Shown here: positions 16,423-24,632 of the stretch, one piece after another
Layout of the letters: every line of letters begins with the position of its first letter
Numbering within the stretch: the stretch's first letter is position 1
DNA from: RPQJ01 sp963707145
GTDB lineage: Bacteria; Pseudomonadota; Gammaproteobacteria; Steroidobacterales; Steroidobacteraceae
Assembly (NCBI GenBank): GCA_963707145.1
Contig: CAVPOQ010000004.1
Coordinates: 496,001-560,000, forward strand
Direction of reading: 5' to 3'
Length of the DNA stretch: 64,000 nt
Made by a program: the position numbers and the translations under genes
The notes under the pieces: model-generated
What the model was told of the DNA's origin: nothing
What the model saw: the letters and a program-made list of their open reading frames with translations, nothing else
The model's database searches: none

Positions 16423-18018
16423 ATGAGTTCAAACCGCGACGAAGTGGCGCGACGACGCACCTTCGCCATCATCTCGCACCCCGACGCCGGCAAGACCACG
16501 CTGACCGAGAAGCTGCTGCTGTTCGGGGGCGCGATCCAGCTCGCCGGCACCGTGAAGGGGCGCAAGGCGGCACGCCACGCCACCTCCGACTGGATGCGGC
16601 TCGAGCAGCAGCGCGGCATCTCGGTGACCTCGAGCGTGATGCAGTTTCCGTACGCCGGGCGCGTGGTGAATCTGCTCGATACGCCGGGCCACGAGGACTT
16701 CTCCGAGGACACCTACCGCACGCTCACCGCGGTGGACTCGGCCCTCATGGTCATCGACTGCGCCAAGGGCGTCGAGGAGCGCACCATCAAGCTGATGGAG
16801 GTCTGCCGGCTGCGCGACACGCCGATCATGACCTTCATCAACAAGCTCGACCGCGAGGGCCGCGAGCCGCTCGATCTGCTCGACGAAGTCGAGAAGGTGC
16901 TCAGGATCAGCTGCGCGCCGGTGACCTGGCCGATCGGCATGGGCCGGGAGCTGCGCGGCGTCTACCATCTCCTCGAGGACCGCATCTACGTCTACCACGC
17001 CGCGGAGAAGGGCCGCGCGGGCACGACCGAGACCCTCGACGGGCTCGCGAGCGACGCAGCCGGCGCCTTCCTCGGCGATCGCGCGCAGGCGTTCCGCGAC
17101 GAGGTCGAGCTGGTGCGCGGCGCCTCCCATGCGTTCTCGACGCAGGAGTACCTCGCCGGCCGGCAGACGCCGGTGTTCTTCGGCTCCGCCATCAACAATT
17201 TCGGCGTCACCGAGCTGCTGGCGGCGTTCGTCGAGTACGCGCCGTCGCCGCGGCCGCGTGCCGCGACCACGCGCGAGGTGCTCGCCGAGGAGGAGCCGCT
17301 CACCGGCTTCGTCTTCAAGATCCAGGCGAACATGGATCCCGGGCACCGCGACCGCATCGCCTTCATGCGCATCTGCTCGGGCCGCTACGAGAAGGGCATG
17401 CGCTTCTTCCACGTGCGCCTCGGCAAGGAGCAGCGCATCGCCGACGCGCTCACGTTCCTCGCCGCCGACCGCCAGCACCTCGACGAGGCGTACGCGGGCG
17501 ACATCATCGGCCTGCACAACCACGGCACCATCAACATCGGCGATACCTTTACCGAAGGCGAGAAGCTGATGTTCACGGGCATTCCGAACTTCGCGCCCGA
17601 GATGTTCCGGCGCGTGGTGCTGCGCGACCCGCTGCGGATGAAGGCGCTGCAGAAGGGGCTCGACCAGCTGTGCGAGGAAGGCGCCACGCAGGTGTTCCGC
17701 CCGCTGCGCAGCAACGACCTGATCCTCGGCGCCGTGGGCATGCTGCAGTTCGACGTGGTCGCCTTCCGCCTGCAGGACGAGTACGCGGTGCAGGCGACCT
17801 GGGACAACGTCAACGTGTACACGGTGCGCTGGGTGTACTGCGCCGATGCGAAGAAGCTCGAGGAGTTCCGGATCAAGGCCTACGAGAACCTCGCGCTCGA
17901 CCACTCCGGCGCGCTGGTGTATCTGGCGCCGACCCGCGTGAACCTGCAGCTCACGCTCGAGCGCTGGCCCGAGCTGACGTTCCGGGAGACGCGTGAGCAC
18001 CTCGCCGCCGCCGCGTAG
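16423..18018 (+). CDS. prfC: Peptide chain release factor 3
   Basis: GTPase that recycles RF1/RF2 from the ribosome after termination. The 531-residue length matches RF3. G1 is S-H-P-D-A-G-K-T-T-L, switch 2 is D-T-P-G-H-E-D-F, and G4 is N-K-L-D-R-E, followed by the translation-factor beta barrel and C-terminal domains. Its last 26 bases overlap the GTG start of the downstream transporter gene, in a different frame. Confidence 0.97.
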   Translation: MSSNRDEVARRRTFAIISHPDAGKTTLTEKLLLFGGAIQLAGTVKGRKAARHATSDWMRLEQQRGISVTSSVMQFPYAGRVVNLLDTPGHEDFSEDTYRTLTAVDSALMVIDCAKGVEERTIKLMEVCRLRDTPIMTFINKLDREGREPLDLLDEVEKVLRISCAPVTWPIGMGRELRGVYHLLEDRIYVYHAAEKGRAGTTETLDGLASDAAGAFLGDRAQAFRDEVELVRGASHAFSTQEYLAGRQTPVFFGSAINNFGVTELLAAFVEYAPSPRPRAATTREVLAEEEPLTGFVFKIQANMDPGHRDRIAFMRICSGRYEKGMRFFHVRLGKEQRIADALTFLAADRQHLDEAYAGDIIGLHNHGTINIGDTFTEGEKLMFTGIPNFAPEMFRRVVLRDPLRMKALQKGLDQLCEEGATQVFRPLRSNDLILGAVGMLQFDVVAFRLQDEYAVQATWDNVNVYTVRWVYCADAKKLEEFRIKAYENLALDHSGALVYLAPTRVNLQLTLERWPELTFRETREHLAAAA

Positions 18019-19288
18019 CGTGCTGCGGCGGCGTCCGGTGGTCGCCTGGGCGCTGTACGACTGGGCGAACTCGGCGTTCGCCACGACCGTCATGGCCGGG
18101 TTCTTCCCGGTGTTCTTCAAGCAGTACTGGAACACCGGCGTCGTGGCGACCGAGAGCACGTTCCGCCTCGGGGTCACCAGCGGTGTGGCGAGCCTCTGCA
18201 TCGCGCTGCTCGCGCCGGTGCTCGGCGCCATCGCCGACCGCGGCGGCTCGCGCATACGCCTCCTGATGGCGTTCACGGTGCTCGGTTCCGCGGCGACCAT
18301 CGCGCTCGCCCTGGTCCCGCAGGGGCAGTGGCAGCTCGCGGCGGGGCTGTTCCTGGTCGCCTCGCTGGGTTTCTGGGGCGGCATCGTGTTCAGCGATTCG
18401 CTGCTGCTGCACGTGGCGGCGCCTGAGGAGTACGACCTCGTCTCGGGTTTCGGCTACGCGCTCGGGTACCTCGGCGGCGGGCTGCTGTTCGCGGCCAACG
18501 TGCTGATGACCCAGCAGCCGCAGTGGTTCGGGTTCGCCGATGCCGCCGAGGCGGTGCGCTGGTCGTTCGTGAGCGTCGGCGTCTGGTGGCTGCTGTTCGC
18601 GCTGCCGTGCGCGCTGGTCGTGCGGGAGCGACGCGAGGGCCGCGTGCGACTGCCGCTGGCCGCCGCCGTGCGCGCGGGCTTCGGCGAACTGCGCGGCACG
18701 CTGCGCGAGATCGCGCGCTACCGGCCGCTGCTGTGGTTTCTCGCGGCCTACATCCTCTACATCGACGGCGTGAACACCATCATCAAGATGGCGGTGGACT
18801 ACGGGCTGTCGCTCGGCTTCGACCAGTCGCACCTGATCAAGGCGCTGCTGCTCACGCAGTTCGTCGCCTTCCCGGCGGCGCTCGCCTTCGGCTGGCTCGG
18901 CGGGCGCATCGGCGCCCGCAAGGGCATCTTCATCGCGCTGGCCGTGTACCTCGGCGCCACCGGCTACGCCTATTTTCTCGAGTCGGCCCGGGACTTCTAC
19001 GTGCTGGCGTTCGTGGTGGGCCTCGTGCAGGGCGGCATCCAGTCGCTGAGCCGCAGCTACTACGGCCGCCTCGTGCCGCCGGACAAGTCATCGGAGTTCT
19101 TCGGCTTCTACAACATGATGGGCAAGGCCTCGGCGATCATCGGTCCGGCGCTGGTGGGTGTCGTGGCCGCCGCGACCGGCGACTCGCGGCTGTCGATCCT
19201 CTCGATCATGCTGCTGTTCATCGCGGGCGGGGCGCTGCTCGTCGTGGCGGCGCGGTCGGAGCGACAGGCGACGGCCGGCGAATCCTGA
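17993..19288 (+). CDS. UMF1/Atg22-like MFS transporter
   Basis: A 431-residue inner-membrane transporter with about 12 hydrophobic segments. It begins V-V-A-W-A-L-Y-D-W-A-N-S-A-F-A-T-T, the hallmark of the UMF1 (Atg22-like) family of the major facilitator superfamily. Later S-L-S-R-S-Y-Y-G-R-L-V-P and E-F-F-G-F-Y-N are also family features. The substrate is unknown in bacteria (yeast Atg22 exports amino acids from the vacuole). GTG 17993 overlaps prfC by 26 bases, so coupling is likely. Confidence 0.9.
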   Translation: MSTSPPPRSVLRRRPVVAWALYDWANSAFATTVMAGFFPVFFKQYWNTGVVATESTFRLGVTSGVASLCIALLAPVLGAIADRGGSRIRLLMAFTVLGSAATIALALVPQGQWQLAAGLFLVASLGFWGGIVFSDSLLLHVAAPEEYDLVSGFGYALGYLGGGLLFAANVLMTQQPQWFGFADAAEAVRWSFVSVGVWWLLFALPCALVVRERREGRVRLPLAAAVRAGFGELRGTLREIARYRPLLWFLAAYILYIDGVNTIIKMAVDYGLSLGFDQSHLIKALLLTQFVAFPAALAFGWLGGRIGARKGIFIALAVYLGATGYAYFLESARDFYVLAFVVGLVQGGIQSLSRSYYGRLVPPDKSSEFFGFYNMMGKASAIIGPALVGVVAAATGDSRLSILSIMLLFIAGGALLVVAARSERQATAGES

Positions 19289-19405
19289 GATTCTCGGCGC
19301 GGGGAACGTCCTCCGGGCGGACGCCGTGAATCCATCCCTGGAGGCTCGCGCGCCGCATCCCTGCGGCGCGACGCCGCCCGGAAGACGTACCCCGCACCGA
19401 GAATC
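19289..19405. repeat. Palindromic element A (nested inverted repeat)
   Basis: Begins one base after the transporter stop. The outer arms are about 32 bases (GATTCTCGGCGCGGGG at 19289 and its near-complement CCCCGCACCGAGAATC ending 19405; about 4 mismatches). Inside is a core starting GACGCCGTGAATCCATCCC with a small internal hairpin (GCGCCGCATCCCTGCGGCGC). The same core recurs in inverse orientation in element B. It sits between convergent genes, so it could act as a bidirectional terminator or be a dispersed REP/MITE-like element. Confidence 0.8.
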
Positions 19406-19450
19406 CAGGCGTCTTGCAGTGTCGCTTGCTGCCGTTGCCCCGGAAGGGCT

Positions 19451-19557
19451 GCGACCGCGGGTGTGATTGCCGGCGGGCGTCGCGCGACATGGATGTCGCG
19501 CGCGAGCCTCCAGGGATGGATTCACGGCGTCCCGCCGGCGGTCACACCCGCGGTCGC
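19451..19557. repeat. Palindromic element B (inverse copy of the core)
   Basis: Outer arms of about 27 bases (GCGACCGCGGGTGTGATTGC at 19451; reverse complement ending 19557; about 2 mismatches) differ in sequence from those of element A. The enclosed core is the reverse complement of element A's core: 33 bases from GACGCCGTGAATCCATCCC onward are identical between copies, and the internal mini-hairpin differs (CGCGACATGGATGTCGCG). Different arms around the same core suggest a repeat that inserts into, or evolves with, existing terminator-like palindromes. Confidence 0.8.
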
Positions 19558-19562
19558 CGGCC

Positions 19563-20396
19563 TCAGTCGCGATTCGTGCCGGCGATCGCAAGGCTCCACG
19601 ACGCCGGATCGATGCCGTAGAACTCCGTGAGCAGCGCGTACAGCCGCGGATGCGTCGCCTGCAACTCGGCCGGCCGGTCGACGAAATCCTCGCTCGCCAC
19701 CGCGAAGAACTCCGCCTCGTCCTCGGCTGCATAGGGATCGAGGAAGGTGTAGCCGCCGCGGTCCACCAGGTCGAGCAGCGCGTCGAACTCGCCGGCGAGG
19801 TCCTCCGTCCACTGCGCGATCGGCCGGGTGCCGCCGGCGAGGCCCAGGCCCTCCGCGTCGAGGTAATGCGCGAACTCGTGCAGCGCAACGTTGTAACCCT
19901 CGCCCGGGAAGCGCGCCGCCTCGAGCACGTCCTCCCAGGAGAGGATGATGCGACTCGCCTCCCAGGCCTCGCCCGAGAGCACGCGGCGGCGCTGCTCGAC
20001 GACGCCGGCCTCGTCCTCGACCTCGTCCTCGACCCAGAACGCGCTCGGGTAGACGAGGATCGAGTGCAGCGCGTCGTAGTGGGCGCGGCGACCGAGCACC
20101 AGCAGGCAGGCAAGCGCGGCGATCGTGGCCCGGATCTCGTCGGTGACGACGAGCCCGTTGCAGCCGATGAATTCCTTCTCCGCGAGGAACGCGCTCACCA
20201 GCGAGTCGAGTCGCGCGCGCAGCCGGGGGGGCAGTGCGGCGGCGGCCGGCACGTTGCGCTCGATGGCGGCGTGCGCCTCGCCGGGCAGCGGTTCGGCGAG
20301 GCGCGCCGCGCGGCGGCGCGACCGCCAGACGGGCGCGAGGATCAGCCAGGCGAGAACGCCGGTCGCGACGAGGGCGATCGCGACGACCGGCGCCAA
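19563..20396 (-). CDS. MtfA-type zinc peptidase
   Basis: Member of the M90 family. E. coli MtfA binds the repressor Mlc and has aminopeptidase activity. The 277-residue protein has an N-terminal transmembrane segment (about 4-24), not present in E. coli MtfA. The metal site is H-E-F-A-H (173-177), followed by D-E-A-E-F-F-A-V-A-S-E, which holds the third ligand. Translation appears to start at TTG 20396, 8 bases after the upstream acyl-CoA-binding protein gene. Nothing nearby links it to sugar transport, so the Mlc role should not be assumed. Confidence 0.88.
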   Translation of the reverse strand: MAPVVAIALVATGVLAWLILAPVWRSRRRAARLAEPLPGEAHAAIERNVPAAAALPPRLRARLDSLVSAFLAEKEFIGCNGLVVTDEIRATIAALACLLVLGRRAHYDALHSILVYPSAFWVEDEVEDEAGVVEQRRRVLSGEAWEASRIILSWEDVLEAARFPGEGYNVALHEFAHYLDAEGLGLAGGTRPIAQWTEDLAGEFDALLDLVDRGGYTFLDPYAAEDEAEFFAVASEDFVDRPAELQATHPRLYALLTEFYGIDPASWSLAIAGTNRD

Positions 20397-20403
20397 GGTC
20401 GGT

Positions 20404-20670
20404 TCAGCCGTAGGACTTCTTCAGGCGCCCGACGAGCTTGACGTAGTCCTCCATCGCCTTGGTCGAGTCCGTGCCCTTGAGCTTGGCCCAGGCGTCGTAC
20501 TTCGCGCGGTTGGCGAAATCGAAGGCGCCCGGGCGCTCGCCCGTCACGTCGCCCGCGGTTGCCTGCTTGTACTGCGCATACAGGCGCAGCATGTCCTCGG
20601 TGTCCGGGCGCTTGCTGAGCTTCTGCACGTCGGCGGCGGCGGCTTCGAACTGCTGCTTGAGGTCTGCCAT
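20404..20670 (-). CDS. Acyl-CoA-binding protein
   Basis: An 88-residue four-helix cytosolic protein that binds long-chain acyl-CoA. The ACBP signature is complete: F-E-A-A-A at the start, then L-Y-A-Q-Y-K-Q-A-T-A-G-D-V, and K-Y-D-A-W-A-K-L-K-G later, holding the ligand-binding Tyr and Lys residues. It is the penultimate gene of a leftward run after tgpA (48-base gap). ACBPs are best known from eukaryotes but occur in a scattered set of bacteria. Confidence 0.93.
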   Translation of the reverse strand: MADLKQQFEAAAADVQKLSKRPDTEDMLRLYAQYKQATAGDVTGERPGAFDFANRAKYDAWAKLKGTDSTKAMEDYVKLVGRLKKSYG

Positions 20671-20718
20671 GCGTCTCGTCCCCTGGTCGTGGAGGGCCGC
20701 AGCATACCCGAGCGCGGC

Positions 20719-22683
20719 TCAGGCCCGCAGCCGGTTGACGAGGTGCTTCAGGCGGCGCAGGTCGTCGTCGGTGGGGTTCGGGCCGTAGCGCAAGCCCGAG
20801 TACAGCGCGCGGATCGACCCGAGTTCCTCCGCGAGTTCGGGGCAGGCGGCCGCAGCGCGCTCGAGGAAGGCCACCGGCCCCTCCGTCGCGCCGGGGACCA
20901 GCCCCCGGTCCCTCAGGCGACGCGCGACGACCGCGTGCAGCCTGGAAGGCCAGTCGCGCGGCGGTTCCCGGTGGCGCCAGGCGAGATACGTCGACAGCGC
21001 GACGAAGAACGTGGCGAGGCTCGCGGCCAGCCCGAGGCCGAGCGTGCGCCAGTCGGGATTGCGGATGCCGAGACGCTCGAGCAGGTTCATCTGGCGCGCC
21101 TCGTTGAAGCGCACGACGCGATCGTTCCACAGCGCATTGACGCTGTCCCAGGTGAGTGCGACCCGCGACCACAACTCGCTCGCTTCGCGCAGGCGCCCCG
21201 GCGCCGGCTCGCTGTCGGGCACCGCGGCGCTCAGCCCCTGCTCGATGCGCTCGGGCGCCACCGCGGCCGTCGGGTCCACGCGCAGCCACCCGCGCCCCGC
21301 CACCCAGATCTCCGACCACGCATGCGCCTCGGACTGGCGCACGATCAGGTAGCCGCCGATCGGGTTGAACTCGCCGCCCTGGTAGCCGGTGACGACGCGC
21401 GCCGGCACGCCGGCGGCGCGCATCACCAGCGTGTAGGCAGCCGCGAAGTGCTCGCAGAACCCGCGCCGCGTCTCGAAGAGGAATTCGTCCATCGCGTTCT
21501 CGGCGAGCTTCGGCGGCTCGAGCGTGTACACGAAGGGCTGCTCGCGGAACATCGCGAGCAGCTCGCGCGTGATCGCGAGCGGGTCACCGCCATGGCGGGC
21601 GGCGAGTTCGCGGCCCAGCGCCCGGCTGCGCGGATGGCCCTCGGCCGGCAGCTGCAGGCCCTTGCGGCGCAGCGACTCCGGCAGCGCGGCGCCGGCGACG
21701 AAGCGCGGATAGGAACGCAGCCGGTAGCTGCTCACCTCGGTGAGCCGTCGCGGCGCCACGAGCACGAAGTCGTAGGTGCGCAGCGCCTCGCCCTCGGGCC
21801 ATTGCGCCGGGATGTCGAGCGCGAGGATCCACGGCCGGTCGGTGGGCTCGAGCGTGATCTGGTAGTCGACGGGCGCGCCGAGCAGCACGACCGGCTGGTC
21901 GGGGAACGCCTGCGCACTCGGCCGGCGCCACGAGCGGCCGTCGAACTCGTGCAGCACCGGGCCGCGCCAGTAGCGCTGCGCGGGCGGCGGCAGCGGACCG
22001 TCGAAGCGCACCCGGAACGCCACGTCGCCCGAGACGCTGAGGTCGGAGATCTCGCCGGGTGTCATTTCGTCGCCGAGCCCGGTGCGCGCGGACTGCCCGG
22101 CAGCGACGCCCCAGAACGGCCCCGGCAGCCGCGGGAAGAGCACGAAGATCAGGATCGCCAGCGGCAGCGCCTGCAGCGTGAGCGCGCCCGCGCGCAACAG
22201 CACCTGCCGGGCGGAGTCGCCCGCCGCGCCGGCGTGCACGCGCAGCAGCGCGGCGGTGACGAACGCCGCGCCGGCGAGCAGCAGCGGCAGCTGCACGAGG
22301 TGCTGGTCGCGCAGCATCGCGGCGTAGAGCAGGAAGTAGCCGATGAACGCGAGCACGGTCAGGTCGCGCGGGCCGCGCGTCTCGAGCAGCTTCACGCCGG
22401 CCATCAGCGCGAGGAAGGTGGTCCCGGCCTCGACGCCGTTCACGGTGCGGTAGGTGCCCAGCACCGCGAGCGGCACCACGACCAGCACGCCGAGGCGCAG
22501 CCAGCGCGGCGCGAGCGGCCAGCCGCGGCGGTCGGCGGTCCAGCGCCAGGCGCAGGTCGCCACGAGCAGCAGCGTGGTCCAGGCCGGCAGATGCGGCAGG
22601 TGCAGGACGAGCGCGATGCCGAGCGCCGCGAGCACCCAGCCGAGCCCCCGCAGCGGCGTCGTCGGGGCCTCAGGCGCGGCCAT
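20719..22683 (-). CDS. TgpA-type membrane transglutaminase-like protein (DUF3488)
   Basis: A 654-residue protein: about six N-terminal transmembrane helices (to about residue 195), a periplasmic transglutaminase-like domain and a further transmembrane helix near residue 560. A short cytoplasmic tail is annotated as DUF4129-like. The catalytic triad is visible as Cys in R-R-G-F-C-E-H-F-A, His in E-A-H-A-W-S-E and Asp in R-V-D-P-T-A-A-V. It overlaps DUF58 by 14 bases and forms the usual MoxR-DUF58-TgpA module, which is essential in Pseudomonas aeruginosa; its substrate is not known. Confidence 0.93.
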   Translation of the reverse strand: MAAPEAPTTPLRGLGWVLAALGIALVLHLPHLPAWTTLLLVATCAWRWTADRRGWPLAPRWLRLGVLVVVPLAVLGTYRTVNGVEAGTTFLALMAGVKLLETRGPRDLTVLAFIGYFLLYAAMLRDQHLVQLPLLLAGAAFVTAALLRVHAGAAGDSARQVLLRAGALTLQALPLAILIFVLFPRLPGPFWGVAAGQSARTGLGDEMTPGEISDLSVSGDVAFRVRFDGPLPPPAQRYWRGPVLHEFDGRSWRRPSAQAFPDQPVVLLGAPVDYQITLEPTDRPWILALDIPAQWPEGEALRTYDFVLVAPRRLTEVSSYRLRSYPRFVAGAALPESLRRKGLQLPAEGHPRSRALGRELAARHGGDPLAITRELLAMFREQPFVYTLEPPKLAENAMDEFLFETRRGFCEHFAAAYTLVMRAAGVPARVVTGYQGGEFNPIGGYLIVRQSEAHAWSEIWVAGRGWLRVDPTAAVAPERIEQGLSAAVPDSEPAPGRLREASELWSRVALTWDSVNALWNDRVVRFNEARQMNLLERLGIRNPDWRTLGLGLAASLATFFVALSTYLAWRHREPPRDWPSRLHAVVARRLRDRGLVPGATEGPVAFLERAAAACPELAEELGSIRALYSGLRYGPNPTDDDLRRLKHLVNRLRA

Positions 22684-23656
22684 GTCCGTCCTCGAACAAC
22701 GCCAGCGCGTTCAGGCATCGTTCGCGGTGCCCAGGTCCGACCTGGGGTTCGATCACGGTGCCGGGCAGACGCAGGCCGTAGGCCTCGCCGCGCTCATGGG
22801 CATCGAGCACCCAGCGGCACAACTGCGCCAGCCGGCCCTCCGTGTCGAGCCCCGGCAGCGAGTCCCACTCGAAGACGTGGGAGACCACGTCGGTGCCCGC
22901 ATACTGCTTGGTCTGCAGGCCCTGGCCGCGCGCGTATGCCTTCCAGGCGATGCGACGCAGCGAGTCGCCCGGCTGGAACGGCCGCAGGCCAGCGAAATCG
23001 TGCTCGCCGCGCGCGCGATCCTGCGCACCGCCGGTGTCGGTCTGCACGCCGGGCGGCGTGCGGCCGGCTGCGGCCGGCGCCGGCCAGGCGATCGCATCGT
23101 GCTCGGCATGAACGACGGCCCAGGCCCGGAACAGTCCGAGCGGGTGGCGGGTCGCCACGACGTAGCGGCCGAGCGCCACGCGTCCGCGACGCTCCGCGGG
23201 CCGTCGCAGCTCGACCTCCGCCGCGCCCGACGGCGGCAGGTCTGCCACCGCGGACGGCTCGCGGCCGCTGCCGAGTTCGATGCGGGGCCGCGGAGCAACC
23301 GAATGATTGTCGAGCAGCAGCCTGAACGACACCTCGCCGCCGGCGAAGGCGGGCTCGGCCGCTGCGAGGCGCAGTTCGAGCCCCGTGAGGTTGCCGTGGC
23401 AGTGGTGCATGGCCGCGAGGCCGATGCTCGCGAGCAGGAAGGCCATCCCCAGCCCGAGGTTGTTGCCGAAGTTGAGCCCGCCGAGGACCATCCCGAACAC
23501 CATCAACGCGTAGCCGACGCCGAGCGCGGTGGGCAGGATGTAGATGCGGCGCCGGTCGATACGGACCGGATCCGCGTCCGGACCCTGCCGCCGCCGGATC
23601 CACGCCTGCACGCGCGCTTCGAGCGCATTGCGCAGGCGGGGGAGCGTCGCCGGCAT
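22670..23656 (-). CDS. DUF58 (VWA-like) membrane protein
   Basis: A 328-residue protein with two N-terminal hydrophobic helices (I-Y-I-L-P-T-A-L-G and the following M-V-L-G-G-L region). The DUF58 block follows: G-E-H-D-F-A-G-L-R-P-F-Q-P-G-D and I-A-W-K-A-Y-A-R. DUF58 proteins work with MoxR AAA+ ATPases. It lies between moxR and tgpA, 16 bases after moxR. A full metal-binding MIDAS motif is not obvious. Confidence 0.9.
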   Translation of the reverse strand: MPATLPRLRNALEARVQAWIRRRQGPDADPVRIDRRRIYILPTALGVGYALMVFGMVLGGLNFGNNLGLGMAFLLASIGLAAMHHCHGNLTGLELRLAAAEPAFAGGEVSFRLLLDNHSVAPRPRIELGSGREPSAVADLPPSGAAEVELRRPAERRGRVALGRYVVATRHPLGLFRAWAVVHAEHDAIAWPAPAAAGRTPPGVQTDTGGAQDRARGEHDFAGLRPFQPGDSLRRIAWKAYARGQGLQTKQYAGTDVVSHVFEWDSLPGLDTEGRLAQLCRWVLDAHERGEAYGLRLPGTVIEPQVGPGHRERCLNALALFEDGHGRA

Positions 23657-23672
23657 GGCGTGCCGGGACCGG

Positions 23673-24632
23673 TCAGGGCACGGGCACGGAGTCGAGCACG
23701 TAGCGGCCCACCGCGCCTGCGTCGCGGAAGCGCGACTGCTCGCGCGGCGCGAGCCGGTGACCGACCACGGCGGCGAGCACCGCCTGCACGTCCTCGGGCA
23801 GCACGCCCGCGTGACCGTGCATCAGCGCCCACGCCTGCGCGGCGCGCAGCAGCGCGATCACCGCGCGCGGCGACAGTCCCGCCTCGAACTCGCTCGACTG
23901 GCGCGTGTAGCGTGCCACCGCCTGGACATAGTCGAGCAGCGCCTCCGAGGCGTGCACGCGCGGTACGGCCGCCTGCAGCGCGAGCAGCCGCTGCGTGGTG
24001 AACGCGGCGGGCAGCGTGGCCAGCAGGTCGCGGCGGTCGCGGCCGAGCAGCAGCTGGCGCTCGAGCGCCGCGTCCGGGTAGCCGAGTTCGATGCGCATCA
24101 GGAAGCGGTCGAGCTGCGACTCCGGCAGCGGGAAGGTGCCGACCTGGTAGAGCGGGTTCTGCGTGGCGATCACGAAGAACGGCTCGCTCAGGGGATAGGT
24201 CTGCCCGTCGGCGGTGACCTGGTGCTCCTCCATCGCCTCGAGCAGCGCGCTCTGCGCCTTCGGCGTGGCGCGGTTCACCTCGTCGGCGAGCACGAGCTGT
24301 GCGAACACCGGGCCGCGGTGGAAGCGGAACTGGCCGGTCTCGGCCTCGAACACGCTCACGCCGATCACGTCGGCGGGCAGCAGGTCGCTGGTGAACTGGA
24401 TGCGCTGGTAGGAAAGGCCCAGCGCGTGGGCGAGCGCGTGGGCGAGCGTGGTCTTGCCGACGCCCGGGATGTCCTCGATCAGCAGGTGGCCACGCGCGAG
24501 CAGGCACGCCACGCACAGGCGCAGCTGCCGCTCCTTGCCGAGGATGATCTCGCCAAGGCGCGCCACCGCGGCCTCGCACAGCGCGACCGTCTCGCGCTCA
24601 CCCGCGCCGACGCCTGCCGGCAGCGCGCTCAC
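23673..24632 (-). CDS. MoxR-family AAA+ ATPase
   Basis: Chaperone-like AAA+ ATPase of the MoxR/RavA clade. The 319-residue protein starts at GTG 24632 in a GTGA overlap with the corrected valS stop. It has Walker A I-E-D-I-P-G-V-G-K-T-T-L, Walker B V-L-A-D-E-V-N-R-A, sensor 1 I-A-T-Q-N-P and the S-Q-L-D-R-F segment. It is continuous with valS in the given sequence only because of a one-base insertion in the valS end, so a ValS-MoxR fusion should not be inferred. Confidence 0.93.
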   Translation of the reverse strand: MSALPAGVGAGERETVALCEAAVARLGEIILGKERQLRLCVACLLARGHLLIEDIPGVGKTTLAHALAHALGLSYQRIQFTSDLLPADVIGVSVFEAETGQFRFHRGPVFAQLVLADEVNRATPKAQSALLEAMEEHQVTADGQTYPLSEPFFVIATQNPLYQVGTFPLPESQLDRFLMRIELGYPDAALERQLLLGRDRRDLLATLPAAFTTQRLLALQAAVPRVHASEALLDYVQAVARYTRQSSEFEAGLSPRAVIALLRAAQAWALMHGHAGVLPEDVQAVLAAVVGHRLAPREQSRFRDAGAVGRYVLDSVPVP

